DNA from: Takakia lepidozioides
Lineage: Eukaryota > Streptophyta > Takakiopsida > Takakiales > Takakiaceae
Length of the DNA stretch: 64,000 bases
Direction: 5' to 3'
NCBI GenBank assembly: GCA_030704615.1
Contig: CM060731.1
Coordinates: forward strand, 93,352,756 to 93,416,755
Notes under the pieces: generated by a model
What the model was told of the DNA's origin: nothing
The model's input: the letters and a program-made list of their open reading frames with translations, nothing else
The model's database searches: none
Translations under genes and position numbers: made by a program
Shown here: positions 1 through 11,300 of the stretch, piece by piece
How positions within the stretch are numbered: position 1 is the stretch's first letter
How the letters are laid out: every line of letters begins with the position of its first letter

Positions 1-226
1 GCATTTCCCTTCTGAATCTCATACATGGAGCTGTGGGACGGAAATGCGGCACCGTATTTCCGTTCAACAACTAAGGTATGTGAAGGTGGAACGGAAATGC
101 GGTGCCGCATTTTCTTCCAACAAGTACGGATGTGTAGCTTCGTGATGGTACTTAACGGAAATGCGGCGCCGCATTCGCATTCTCGCTCCAACTCATCAGA
201 CGCTGGGACGGAAATGCCTTGAAATG
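1..226. repeat. Tail of upstream palindrome array, copy A
   Basis: Three near-palindromes, each GGAAATGCGGC or a variant followed by its reverse complement, start at about 40, 93 and 157 and a half-site lies at 210. The spacings are 53 and 64 bp. The stretch is nearly identical to 42174-42400, so position 1 lies inside a copy of the large transposon whose left half is outside the window. Confidence 0.85.
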
Positions 227-526
227 TGAACACGTGGAGCAACGGAATTGCTGCACATGTCAGCACTCTATCTGACTGAAGGGGCATGAGGCGGCGCGGC
301 CTGACCGTTGGATAATGATGTTTGATTTTCGGACGGCGGGCGTACCCTCAACGATTCGAATTTCGTAATGACGCAAACTCCACGAGGAGACACTTTCGTC
401 CAACGTTTCGAACCCAAGTGGTGCATCACCGCCGTTTCATCTACTTTTGTCGTGTCTCCTCAGTCACCCCTCTCGTGCCCTTTCCATCTGCACTCTTTGC
501 CCCTTTTCCCTCTCTCTGTTCTTCTT
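227..526 (+). promoter_or_regulatory. Leader of gene A with pyrimidine-rich patch
   Basis: This non-coding stretch lies between the palindrome array and the first supported exon and is conserved at 35030-35315 and 42400-42699. A CT-rich run at about 460-526 resembles the pyrimidine (Y) patch of plant core promoters. I see no clear TATA box. Reading frames here shift between copies, so I treat it as promoter and 5' leader, not coding. Confidence 0.4.
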
Positions 527-3500
527 ATGCTCGAACCTGAGAGGGGGGGAGTTCGTGCACCAGACAGGAGACCTCGTCGCAAGCTCCGGAAATTATACTT
601 CGGACGTAGGCCAATGCCGAAGGGGAGGAAGCAGATGCGTCTACAGGAGGAGATTGCCATCTCCGAGCAGCAGGCCACTCAGGCAACCCAGCCACCAGTG
701 AGAGCTCCATGCGATCGGGCTGCGCGCAGCTGATCGAGCACCGAACCCCCCATTTTGCTTCTGTAATTCTTAGACTGAATGCTAGGAGACTTGAATGCAG
801 AACATGTTTGCATGCCTAACAGGAAAGGTGGACGTGCTGGAGGGATCGCAGGAATCCGAAGAGCCGCAGGAAGAGTCCGAGGAGCTAGCTGCAGCACGTA
901 CACCCACCCGATCCCCGAGCGCGGGTACTCCTGCCGGGCCTAGCCCTCTGCGATTCAAAGACGCGTCTTCGAAGGGCAAGTTCAAAGTCTCAGAGATCGA
1001 CTCGCGTTCTTCGATCATGGAGAATCGCCAGCAGGGGTCGGGCCCTTCTCCAGCAAAGTCGAAGAAGAAGCAGCCCGTCCCTCTACTGGCTTCTGAACCG
1101 GCTCAGGCCGATTCACCCCCCCCAACGCGAATGAAGCAGCAGGTAGAAGACAGATTCTATTGCAGCAGACACCTTCACCTGCAAGGATGAGGAAGCAGAA
1201 GGCAATCAGGGCGACGGCCGAACAATCTCCCGCAAAACCGCTTCCACGAGCTGAAGCTCAGTTCCTGGAGGATTTCCCGCCTGCAGATGTTGGGGCCGAC
1301 TCTGCTGCAGCGAAGGCAATGGGATCGACCGTTGATCTCGATTTGGTACCGGAGGAGGGTGCTGCCGCTGAACGTTCGCAGGCAGACCTCACCACCGATG
1401 AGCTAGCAGGCCCGGAGGAGGCCTCTGCAGTGGCAGAATTGCCCGCACACAGGCCCCAGAGTGCAGCTCCAGTTGAGGATGCTCCACCTGCTCAGCCACT
1501 ACCGGCACCTACAGACATGTCTCCGGAGGATTTCAAAAGTGCAGCGGATAAAATGTTGGAGGAGACACACAGTAGCATTGGCAGAGTTCTGGGCAGCAGG
1601 GTATTCCAGCGGACTCTTCGAATCCCACTCTGTCGCATGGTCTCCCTTCCCATCGTCAGGCAGGCCCTTCCCGGAGATGTGGATAAGCTCAAGTTCGCAT
1701 TTCGAGAAGGGTACCGTCTGGGATCGGCAGCGTTTTACGTTTCCATAGAGAATGAGGACGGCGAAACCCGTGGACCCACTGCCGATGAATTGTCAACGTG
1801 GGATACCCACTGGCACACTCGCAACCACGAATTCGAGGCGACGCTGAAGGGTGATCCCGACTTCGGCCATATGTCGGGAAAAATGTTCTTTGTGTGGGAC
1901 GGGAATCACCGACTTCTCGCCTGGTGGGAGTACATCAAGCAGAACCATGCCAAGCACATTGGCTGGCATTACATGGTGGAGTGTGTCATCCTCAAGGTGA
2001 AGGCGGCAGACTCCTCCCTCCTCAAGAATGCCATGGCGGACCTCAACTCGTAAGATACTCATACCCTCCCTAGCACATTCGAAATGCGGTGCCGCATTTC
2101 GGTTTCCATTCTGGTTTGATTCCGTGCTTCCGTGTACTGAACTGGAGAGTGTGCCTTGCAGGGTCACTGAGAATGCGTACGTGCATACCCACATGGCACA
2201 TATGCTGTACAGGGTGAGGAAAACTGGTCTTACTGATCCGCAGATGTTTGCGGAAATGCTGGAGCCCGAGCTCATTCAGAAAGCCGTTGCAAAAACAGAC
2301 CGGACATGGTATCGTCTCACTATGGATGGAATGGTGGAGGTGATATACGAAGTAAGTCGTGCTCCAATTTCCCTCTGCTCATCCTTCCCCAATTTCCAGT
2401 AATGTTTCCACATGAATCGAATGTAACGCTTCTGCATGTTTTTGTTGGCAGTCAAACATCAAGCTGGATTTGGCCCATGCCAAACGCTTCTTCATGGAAA
2501 GTGAGGGGCAGGTGAAAACGTTGCAGTCATTGACTGAGCACTTGAAGGAAGCCGGTGTCAAGTCCAGAACCAAATACAAGTCAAAGCTTGTGAAGCTGGT
2601 GGCAATTGCAGATCCGGCACTTGGAAAGGACTTCATCCCCGAGATTGCAAAACACTATTCTCGGGCCATGCAGCCGACCATGCAATTGGAGAAACTGCAT
2701 CACCTCTCAACGGCATGTGTGGAGGCGAAAGAGAAGGTGAGGTTTCAATGCACTGAATTTCCTTCCTAGCAATAGCCACTCTCTTCCAGCCACTGACATT
2801 GGATCGGAAATGGCAGACACGGTGGCTGTCGATCTGGAATGCATCCGAGAGCATAAGGACAATGTGGTCTTTTCCACTGGAAGTTTCCGACCCTGCAGTG
2901 GATGTGTGGCTCAACCGTATGACTTGGTGGTTCCAGGTAATTCAAGGTACTTCCCCAGATTTGCTTTTCTGACATGAATTCCCTGAACTGCTACGTGACA
3001 ATGCATTTGGGAATGGCAGGTAATGTCGAATGCAAAGGAGCAAGTCGTAATGCACACAAATTCGTTCGGCTTGTACGTCAAATGGGATGGAACACAGACA
3101 TTGGAAGACTACGTGACACGTTTCAGATGTGCGTACAAGGACAACCTTTTCGCCAGAGAGCTACAGACAGCAAGAAGGAGCGTGGAGTTTACACATCAGG
3201 AGGGAGCGGGGAAAGCTGCAATGCGAATTGTTTACAGGTGAAGCACAGCTGCCCTTGTATGCGAAGCCTGGTTACGAGGTTTGTCTCGGAAATGCGGCAC
3301 CGCATTCGCATTTTATGTTTTCGGTGGCACTCTGCGAGTAGGTTGGTCTCAAGTTTTGCTCACGCATGCTGACTGCCTTGCAGGTATATGAAATACGTGC
3401 TCCTTCAGACAGGGGCCCTGGCTCAAGAGCCCCCGTTCTTCATGGCTTGGACCGTGGCGGGCCCAAGCTGTGTCTACACACCCGAGATGCAGAAACAATG

Positions 3501-5737
3501 GCATCCCGCGCATCTCGTTGGATGCCCGTGGTACCTGGACATGTCTGGCGGTATTGTTGACGAGTCTGAGAAAGATCTGCACGCCTTGGCAGAAGAGAAG
3601 AGAAAGGAAAGACGTGTCCCTGCTGGGCCAAAGTCGGCAAAGGAATCTGCTGCTCTGGAAGAATCCAGAAAGGCAGCTGAGATGGCACAAAAGACGGTGG
3701 ATGCAGCTGTGCAGGCCCAACAGAAGGGGTCGAAGAAGAGGACTCGCCAGCAAGGAGCAGCTGTTGTGACACCCGCCAAAACGAAGAAGCAGAAACAGCC
3801 TGTTCAGGAAGAGGGTGAGGAAGAGGACTCCGATGGAGACTTTGCAACCAGCCCACCCCCCCAAACGCAGGCTGCCTCCCCTGTGCCCACCGTTGTCACC
3901 AGAGGCACGAGAACTGGCTCGGCAAAGAAGGCACTCTTCAACCCCCCAGGGGGGCACCCTTTCGAGCCGGTGGAAATGAAGAGGCCGAAAGTGGCTCCCG
4001 AAACTGTAGTCCAGTGTGTAAATGAGAGTTTCTTGGCGGCTTTGGATGGACGGGCAGCCAAGTTGGCATACATGAAGACCATGGAGGGTCTGAAGGGCAG
4101 AGCACTGAAGAAGGCGACTGCCGAAGAGCCTTCCGACACCCCAGGATTTCAGAATATGGTCTCGTTCTTTGAGAGGGTGTGTGCAGACAAGGATTGTAGG
4201 AGGGGCGGAAATGCCACCGAGTGGTCTTGCGATATGATCATCTTGGATATTCCGGACGGAGAGCCTGTGGAAGGACTGCAAGCTTTGCCATCTTGGAACA
4301 GGTACTCGGAGGACTTTTGGAAGAAAGGATTCGGGCTTGCCCGCATGGTGTTGGACGACAGAGGCTGTGTGGTTGTCCTGGCGAGCAGAGGAAAAAACAC
4401 TCAGACAGGAATTGCGAAGTGGACCCGCAAGAGCGCCGTCCCGATTCTGAAAAAGAAGTGGACGTGCATCAACACACTGGGCCTTCGGTCGGAAGGGAAG
4501 AAGGTGATTACGACACTGGCACTCGTCCATTCATTTGCTTGGGTGCTTTCAAATGCGGTGCCGCATTCGGTTTCTAATCGTTTTCCCCCTGTGTATGCAG
4601 ACGAAGCAGTTCGATGCATACTGCTTTGTGAAGGAAAACTCCACCTTTGCTTTCCGGAAGGAGGGAGGAAAGGTTGACCCGAACTGCGACCCACTCGATT
4701 ACGACGTTCTGTTCAACAACGTTCCCAAGGAACTTCTCCCTCATAGCCTCACTTCAACGGAACCCCTGCGGTACTCACGGACTCGGAGCCCTGCCTTCAT
4801 TCAGACAATTATGGAGACATGCACAGACGTGGAGGGCACAGTGCTGGACCTCATCTGTGGGACAGGTATGCAGAATCTTGATCTCTGCTGTTCTGCAAAT
4901 TCTCGTTAGGATGTAGTTCGCAACATCTGAAGCGCCATGTGGTAATGTGTGGATGGCATTGTAACAGGTGCCTCAATGTGGGCTGGGCGGTTTTCCGACC
5001 GGCACCTCTTTGCCTACGAGGAGGATTCATCCGTGTGGGGATCCCATCTGGAGGGGCTGCAACGGAATGTGAAGGCTCCCGACAGAGCGGAAGTCTCCTC
5101 GGATTCGTCGGAGTCCGAGGAAGACACAGTGGACATTGATGCAGAGGAGAACCCGGAATACGAGTGAGTGCAAACATTGTAAGTTTGCAAAGCCTTCTGG
5201 GTCATTTATGTCAAAGGAATTTCCCGACTGTGGTTCTCATTAGTCTCGTTGATGATTGTCATGTGCAGGATTGCAGGGTCCGGGTCGAAACATGTAGGGC
5301 CTACACTTCCTGCCAGGAAGAATGTCCCGTTCTTTGCGAGGGCCGACTTCATGACGAGCCCGGTGAGGGACTACTCCCTTCCTAGTTATGCAGCTAAACT
5401 CGCAAATACAGCGATTAGAAGAAGTGAGAATCCCAGTAAAGTAGAGCAGATTTTGGAGAGGGCTAGGGAGGACAGAAGGATAAGGAAAGAGTTGGCAGCA
5501 GCTCAGACAGGTAGACGGGTACGAAAGTACATATGTGATTCAGCGGATGAGAGCGACGCAGACAGGGAGGAAGACGACCCAACGGAGGTGAGATGGACAG
5601 TTCCGCAAGGGGAAGATGGGATTTTCGAAAGCCTGGCCAACGAGCAGTCCGCTGGAGATGAGAGAGGCACTGAGGGGGTGGAGGAGGAGCAGGACAGTCT
5701 AGAACAGGATGAGGATTCCGATGATTTTCAAGATTAA
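527..5737 (+). CDS. Gene A, copy A: ParB-like / DNA methyltransferase-like fusion, ten exons
   Basis: Exons: 527-697, 801-2049, 2162-2351, 2452-2736, 2790-2936, 3020-3237, 3384-4503, 4601-4865, 4968-5163, 5269-5737. All introns are GT-AG and phases agree across copies, giving about 1,430 residues. Start: the ATG at 527 opens the only frame conserved between copies. Residues about 330-440 fit a ParB/Srx-type fold and contain DGNHRLLAW. Lysine-rich, NLS-like runs follow (KKRTRQQ, KTKKQKQP). Residues near 1041 read ILDIPDGE where beta-class N4/N6 methyltransferases have their DPPY motif IV. Near 1210, TVLDLICGTGAS matches motif I (AdoMet binding), preceded by a motif X-like helix: the IV-X-I order of the beta class. 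The acidic tail ends DSDDFQD. A one-base deletion near 1140 shifts exon 2 relative to copy B. Palindromes lie in three introns. The methyltransferase call is well supported; activity is doubtful because motif IV is DIPD. Confidence 0.75.
2080..2101. repeat. Palindrome in intron 2 of gene A
   Basis: A 22-bp near-palindrome with halves like CGAAATGCGG and CCGCATTTCG lies 30 bases past the splice donor. It is present at the same intron position in copies B (about 44254) and C (about 52018). Confidence 0.85.
3288..3308. repeat. Palindrome in intron 6 of gene A
   Basis: The sequence GGAAATGCGGCACCGCATTC lies in the intron joining exons 3020-3237 and 3384-4503. It is retained at about 45473 and 53227. 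The diverged subfamily has a long tandem array in this same intron. Confidence 0.85.
4550..4569. repeat. Palindrome in intron 7 of gene A
   Basis: AAATGCGGTGCCGCATT lies about 47 bases after the donor of the intron preceding the exon that encodes motif I. It is conserved in copies B (about 46729) and C (about 54488). Confidence 0.85.
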
Positions 5738-5775
5738 TAGAATTTTAATGAAGTCTCTGTAAATGTAAATTCTCT

Positions 5776-5786
5776 TCCAGAGTATA
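5776..5786 (+). promoter_or_regulatory. TATA-like box after gene A
   Basis: A TATATAAAG-type sequence lies 40 bases past the gene A stop and points towards the downstream palindrome array. It recurs at about 47940 and, as TATATAAAAGG, at about 55718. It could start a transcript through the palindromes or be part of gene A's 3' end signals. Confidence 0.35.
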
Positions 5787-5919
5787 TAAAGAAAATTCTG
5801 CCCGACATTCGTGACCCCTCTCCAGTGTGCATTCCAGCCACACAATCGCCCAAACCAGGACGCTCCCAAAATCAGAAATGGGTCAGGGCATTTCCAAAAT
5901 TTTGGCAACTCTAAGAACC

Positions 5920-6690
5920 TCTTTTGGAAATGCGGCACCGCATTTCCAAAACAGGGGAGGGACTAATTTTTCCATTTCAATGTTGGCATAGTAAAAAGTA
6001 ATCTGAATTGGGAATGCGGTGCCGCATTTCCAAAATTTCCTTTGTCCACACGCCAGTTTTGGCCTCTCCCGCTCATTGCATGGATGCCACCACGCTTACA
6101 GAGGTCGAACAAGGAGGTCGAACAAGGAGGCCGACATGGCGGGATTGGAAATGCGGTGCCGCATTTCCATATTGGGGATGGTGGTTGTTCGAACTGCAGA
6201 CCCATCAGCAAAAACTGGCACCGCATTCCATTGTAAAAAAAAAGTCGATGACGGACATGGAAATGCGGCGCCGCATTTCCAGAACGGACATCGCAATTTG
6301 TCAATTTGCAGACCCTCTCTCGGAAATGCGGTAACGCATTCCATCGCGCTGGTCGGAAATAGGTGCACTTTTCGAAGTGTTGGACGGAAATGCGGCACCG
6401 CATTCCCTTGTCCAAAAAGAAGTTTCCATTGCCAAGCTGGAAATGCGTCGCCGCATTTGCAATGCCAACCTCGTTTTCTGATCAATTTATAGACCCGTGT
6501 TGGTATTTCGTGTACCTGGACGGAAATGATGCACCGCATTTTCTTGTCCCACATGGAAATGCGGTGCCGCATTTCGATGTCCGACATGGAAATACGGCAC
6601 CGCATTTCGATGCGGACATGGAAATGCGGCACCGCATTTCGATCCCGACATGGAAATGCGGCGCCGCATTTCGATGCCGACATGGCGTTA
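5920..6690. repeat. Downstream palindrome array, copy A
   Basis: About a dozen copies of the GGAAATGCGGC / GCCGCATTTCC palindrome. In the right part, starts are at about 6259, 6322, 6386, 6439, 6522, 6555, 6588, 6620 and 6652, so spacings are 63, 64, 53, 83, 33, 33, 32 and 32 bp, all close to whole turns of B-DNA. Central dinucleotides are CG, TG, CA or TA. No credible gene. Confidence 0.9.
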
Positions 6691-6834
6691 CTCTGGTATA
6701 TTCTTGACACATGACTCACATACCGGTTACTCTGCTTTATTCAACCAGACAGACAAATTGTAGAAATGAGACATCAAATTGTAAACAGTGGGCCAAATCC
6801 GAGAGTTATTCAACACAATGAAACACAGTCATAC

Positions 6835-6885
6835 AGAAGTGAGGTACATTCCAGGGCACACTCCAGGGCACATTTAAATTTCCCC
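6835..6885. other. Deletion scar where gene B is missing from copy A
   Basis: Copies B and C carry a minus-strand gene B between the sequence GAAGTGAGGTAC and the stretch AGGGCACATTTAAA. In copy A these two sequences are almost adjacent, with a short duplication of the 'ccagggcac' sequence. About 770 bp has been lost here. Confidence 0.75.
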
Positions 6886-7030
6886 CGTACAGGATCCTGG
6901 ACCGATGAAGATTGGCTGCTGCATGAATGTAGCCGTTTCAGTTTCCTACCCTGCCATGCAAACTATGGGCAGTCACTGCCAGGTGGGCCGATAGCCATTG
7001 GACACGACGAAGTCCATCCCCTCTTCGATG

Positions 7031-7051
7031 TAAATGCGGCGCCGAATTTCC
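7031..7051. repeat. Hybrid palindrome in front of gene B'
   Basis: The left half is AAATGCGGC, as in this subfamily. The right half is GCCGAATTTCC, as in the diverged subfamily. The same hybrid occurs at 49823-49843 and 57678-57698, always just upstream of gene B', which suggests an operator-like position. Confidence 0.8.
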
Positions 7052-7188
7052 ATCCGGGGGGATGGACTTCGGTGGCAGATCTCAAACTATAACTTGTTGA
7101 TGAGAAAGATGTATGGGTTCATCCACCGCTGGCGTGATGAACACGTTCCACCTCCGTCGGTGGGTACGTGTGACCCAGATGCTCCATT

Positions 7189-7863
7189 TTGGAGGCCGGA
7201 CTGCTCTTCCGCTTCGTATCTTTTCCAAAATCTAAGGGCTTCGTAGCTGTCCGCAAGGTCATCGGCATCCAAGTCGTCCTCAGGTCCTCCTTTGCAAGGA
7301 TGCCGTGCTTCCGGAACCGGGACGACTGCCCCTTTGGAGGCATCGATTATGCAATGTATTCGGCCACATCGGGAGACATTGTTATCTGGTACACAGATTA
7401 CACAGAAGATACTGGTTCGATTGTGGAAACATTGGTGGCTTTTGAGTATATCCTAGGCCACTACGCCTTCGAGCGGGGTGACGATCTTGGTTTGAGGAAT
7501 CCGTGGCTCCTGCGCATCCTCGATTCCGATTTTCCCAGCTACGACGGTCACCCATGCAGAAGAAGGCGCACTGCTATGCTGTTGCGGTGGAACTGCTGCC
7601 ACTGGACGTGGGTGGACTCCATCGGAGAGACCTATTCTCCTCGAGGAGTGCGCTCCTCTTCTCCATTGTATGGGGACATTCGCATTGGTGTGGACGACGA
7701 AAACGTGAAGATTTCCATATTCGATGGTGGTATGATTGAAGGGCAGGACATTGTGGTGAACATCACTAGGGGCGGTACAACGGCTGCAATCGACTTTACA
7801 TGGAGGAGCCCCAGGACTCATGAGCTAGTTCTGAGAGCAGTCGAAGTCCCATTGACAACGTGA
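7189..7863 (+). CDS. Gene B' (copy A), unknown function
   Basis: An open frame of about 224 residues, ending VEVPLTT. It aligns with gene B' at 49699-50652 and 57803-58516. It is paralogous to the minus-strand gene B, sharing RMPC-RN, D-PY/F-G, GDI-VW, RWNCC-WT and DGG-I-G-DIVV patterns. I see no signal peptide, membrane segment or catalytic motif and recognise no family. The true start is uncertain: an upstream ATG near 6904 runs into a stop in copies A and C, so a 5' exon is possible. A polyadenylation signal (AATAAA) lies at 7947. Gene B, its divergent partner in other copies, is deleted here. Confidence 0.6.
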   Translation: MEAGLLFRFVSFPKSKGFVAVRKVIGIQVVLRSSFARMPCFRNRDDCPFGGIDYAMYSATSGDIVIWYTDYTEDTGSIVETLVAFEYILGHYAFERGDDLGLRNPWLLRILDSDFPSYDGHPCRRRRTAMLLRWNCCHWTWVDSIGETYSPRGVRSSSPLYGDIRIGVDDENVKISIFDGGMIEGQDIVVNITRGGTTAAIDFTWRSPRTHELVLRAVEVPLTT

Positions 7864-7946
7864 CTTGTATTCAGTAGGCACAGGGCTCAAGATTTGAGGG
7901 CACAATCAGCACAGTAGACGTGCTTCAAATGCAATTCATGTGGATC

Positions 7947-7952
7947 AATAAA
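7947..7952 (+). terminator. Polyadenylation signal of gene B'
   Basis: AATAAA lies 84 bases after the stop codon and is conserved at 50736 and 58600. Confidence 0.6.
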
Positions 7953-8202
7953 AACCTCATTGTGCCCTCTTTTTATTCTATTCTGTGTCCATTGTTCCGA
8001 GAATGCGTCATTGCTCATTTCGTTTGGGATTGGGAGTGTGGGTGAATTTTGCAAATGGCTGGTAGGCTGAAATGGGCCCCCATTGTACAGAGCAGTACCA
8101 CCCTACCATTCGCGAAACATTGCCTTTCAATATATAATTCTAAATAACATTGCCGAACCTCCTTCATCGGGAGGTCCTTCTCCCCCTATGACCGTGGCAC
8201 CC

Positions 8203-8328
8203 TAAACCCTATTCCCGCGGACACTCATTTCCGGAAAATAGTGCTGCTCATGTTTTTTTCCACACTTACGACTCTGCTCATGGCTCATGCCGCTCATGGC
8301 TCATGGCTCATGAAATAGCAGCCCCCCC
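8203..8328. repeat. Right terminal region of transposon copy A
   Basis: This contains a telomere-like ACCCTAAACCCTA run, then several CATGGCT/CATGCCG units, and ends in GAAATAGCAGCCCCCCC. The same end occurs at 51113 and 58977, with relatives at 12516 and, inverted, at 19484. It defines the outer edge of the element next to the gene B' or gene A side. Confidence 0.8.
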
Positions 8329-8388
8329 GTATAAGTGTCTAAGTCCTAGACAGTCCTCTAACAGCGATCTGATGGAGAATCTCCACAA

Positions 8389-11300
8389 GTGACGACGAAT
8401 GCGCAAGAGTAGCTGGACACACAAGCACATCAGTTCAAGATGGAGATATCTCCTGCAGCAGAGAGCCTACGTGACTATGTGACGAGGTACTTTCTGCTCT
8501 ACAAAACCAACATATTCTTTCGGGAGATAGCAGATGCTCGCCGGAGCCACGAGTTCACCGACCAGCCGAACGCGGACAAAGCAGCAATGCGCCTTCTGTA
8601 CAGGTACATACGCGCTGCCTTTCTTTCAAGTCCTTGCATTTCAGGATGTTAGAGGCCTCATGTGGTGTTAGGGAAAATGGCGCCGAATTTCCAGTCAGGG
8701 CTCCGAAAATGGCTAAGTCCCTAGACTGGCTGGCCCTGAACTGGAAATTCGGCGCCATTTTCCAGTTCTAGGCCCTATAGCCGTTCAGGGACTTGGCCAT
8801 TTTCGGGCTAAGTCCCTAGACTGGCTGGCCCGGAACTGGAAATTCGGCGCCATTTTCCAGTTCTAGGCCCTATTGCCGTTCAGGGACTTGGCCATTTTCG
8901 GGCTAAGTCCCTAGACTGGCTGGCCCTGAACTGGAAATTCGGCGCCATTTTCCCTATTGCCGTTCAGGGACTTAGCCATTTTCGGGCTAAGTCCCTAGGG
9001 TGGCTGGCCCTGAAGTGGAAATTCGGCGCCATTTTCCAGTTCCAGGCACTATTGCCGTTCAGGGACTTAGCCATTTTCGGGCTAAGTCCCTAGACTGGCT
9101 GGCCCTGAACTGGAAATTCGGCGCCATTTTCCAGTTCTAGGCCCTATTGCCGTTCAGGGACTTAGCCATTTTCGGGCTAAGTCCCTAGACTGGCTGGCCC
9201 TGAACTGGAAATTCGGCGCCATTTTCCAGTTCTAGGCCCTATTGCCGTTCAGGGACTTAGCCATTTTCGGGCTAAGTCCCTAGACTGGCTGGCCCTGAAC
9301 TGGAAATTCGGCGCCATTTTCCAGTTCTAGGCCCTATTGCCGTTCGGGGACTTAGCCATTTTCGGACTAAGTCCCTAGGGTGGCTGGCCCTGAACTGGAA
9401 ATTCGGCGCCATTTTCCAGTTCTAGGCCCTATTGCCGTTCAGGGACGTAGCCCTTTTCGGGCTAAGTCCCTAGGGTGGCTGGCCCTGAACTGGAAATTCG
9501 GCGCCATTTTCCAGTTCTAGGCCCTATTGCCGTTCAGGGACGTAGCCATTTTCGGGGTAAGTCCCTAGGGTGGCTGGCCCTGAACTGGAAATTCGGCGCC
9601 ATTTTCCAGTTCTAGGCCCTATTGCCGTTCAGGGACTTAGCCATTTTCGGGCTAAGTCCCTAGGGTGGCTGGCCCTGAACTGGAAATTCGGCGCCATTTT
9701 TCCAGTTCTAGGCCCTATTGCGGTTCTGGGTCTTAGCCATCTTCGGGCCAAACCGGGAAAAATGGCGCCGAATTTCCAGTTCAGGGCTCCCAAGATGGCC
9801 AAGTCCCTAGGGTGGCAGTCACCGAAAACCAAAATTCGGCGCCATTTTTCCATTTCTAGGCCCACTCACATCCGCCCCAACCTGGGAAAATGGTGCCGAA
9901 TATGCATTTCAGGGACCTCATTGTGTTTTTCATGAATGCAGGTACTGCAAGTTCTCCCTTTTGGAGAAAGATCATCTGTCTTTCGAGCCACCATTCTTCC
10001 TGGCATGGAGGAACCCTGGGGCTGACTCCATGTACACTGACGATATTGTGAAGGAGTGGCATCTGGAACATTTGCGTGATTGCCCTTGGTATGTGGACCT
10101 TCCGCCCGGCTCGCTCGACCCATCCGAGTTTCAATTGAAGTTGGATGCTGAATTCCGACGAAACCGGGCTCCGCTGCCTCCGTTGGGTGCAAAAGAGGCA
10201 AAAGCGCTTGCGAACTCCAGGAAAGCGGCAGAGCTTGCTCAGGCAGGAATTCAGGAGAAATTGCATGAGAAGAGTAAAGGCCAAAGGAAAAGGACAAGGA
10301 AACAGGTGAGTGCAGTAACACCCAAAAAGAAGAAAACCATTGGGGCATCGGAGGAGGCGCAGGAGGGGACCCAAGAGAGTGACTTGGACGACGACTTTGT
10401 TCAAGGTCCTGCGACTGCTGTTGCTCCTACCCAGTCACCGGTCGTCCGGGTTCCCAAGTCAGTTTGGAGTGGGACTGGCTCTGCCAAGAAGTTGGCATTT
10501 GAGGGCGAGCCTACACGGCGGTATTCGGCGGTGACGTTTACGCACAGGCCAAAGCTAGAACCTCCAACCATCATCCAATGCGTCAATGAGAGCTTCCTTG
10601 ACGCTCCCGCTGCCAGGGCGAAGAAGGTGGCATACAACAAGTCTCTGGCGGAGCAGAAGGGGAAAGCCAAGAAGAGGGCTGGCGGTACAGAGCCTAAAGA
10701 CACCCCTGGTTTTGAAGCCATGATGGAATTCTTCACGGCTGTGAGCACAAATTGCAAGAGCACTCGGGGGGGGGGGGGGGGGGGGTTTGAGGTGGAGAGA
10801 GCTTGCGACATGATTCTCCTTGACATTCCAGATGGGGAGCTGCTGGAGGGCCTGGATGGTGTGCCCACCTGGAACAGGTTTACTGAGGACTACTGGAAAG
10901 CCGGGTTTGGGCTGGCGGGGATGCTTTTGGATGACGGTGGATGTGTGGTTGTCCTTGCCACGAGAGGGAAGACCACAGAGAATGCGGTGGCAAAGTGGAC
11001 ACCGAAAAGTGTCACCCCGGTCCTCCTCAGAAAATGGTTCTGCATCAGTACACAGGGGTTGCAAACAGAGGGCCAAAGTGTAAGTTATCAATCTATTGCA
11101 TTCACTTCATATTGTGGTGTATGTTAAGTAGACCCTGGAGTTGATCCCTTCTTTGTTGGATGTGCAGACATTGGTGTTTGAGGCATATTGCTTTGTGAAG
11201 AGAGGGTCTACGTTCAAATTCCGCAACGACGGTCGTCTTGTTGATGCCGCTGTGGACCCTGTAACCTACGATGTCCTCTACAACTATGTGCCCCACTCCA

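Noticed and set aside
368-526. Upstream ATG extending gene A exon 1
   Set aside because: The frame before 527 is not kept in copies B and H; only the part from MLEPER onward is conserved.
3349-4530. 393-residue minus-strand frame opposite gene A exon 7
   Set aside because: It is a shadow of the plus-strand coding exon, not conserved as an open frame in the other copies, and shows no domain.
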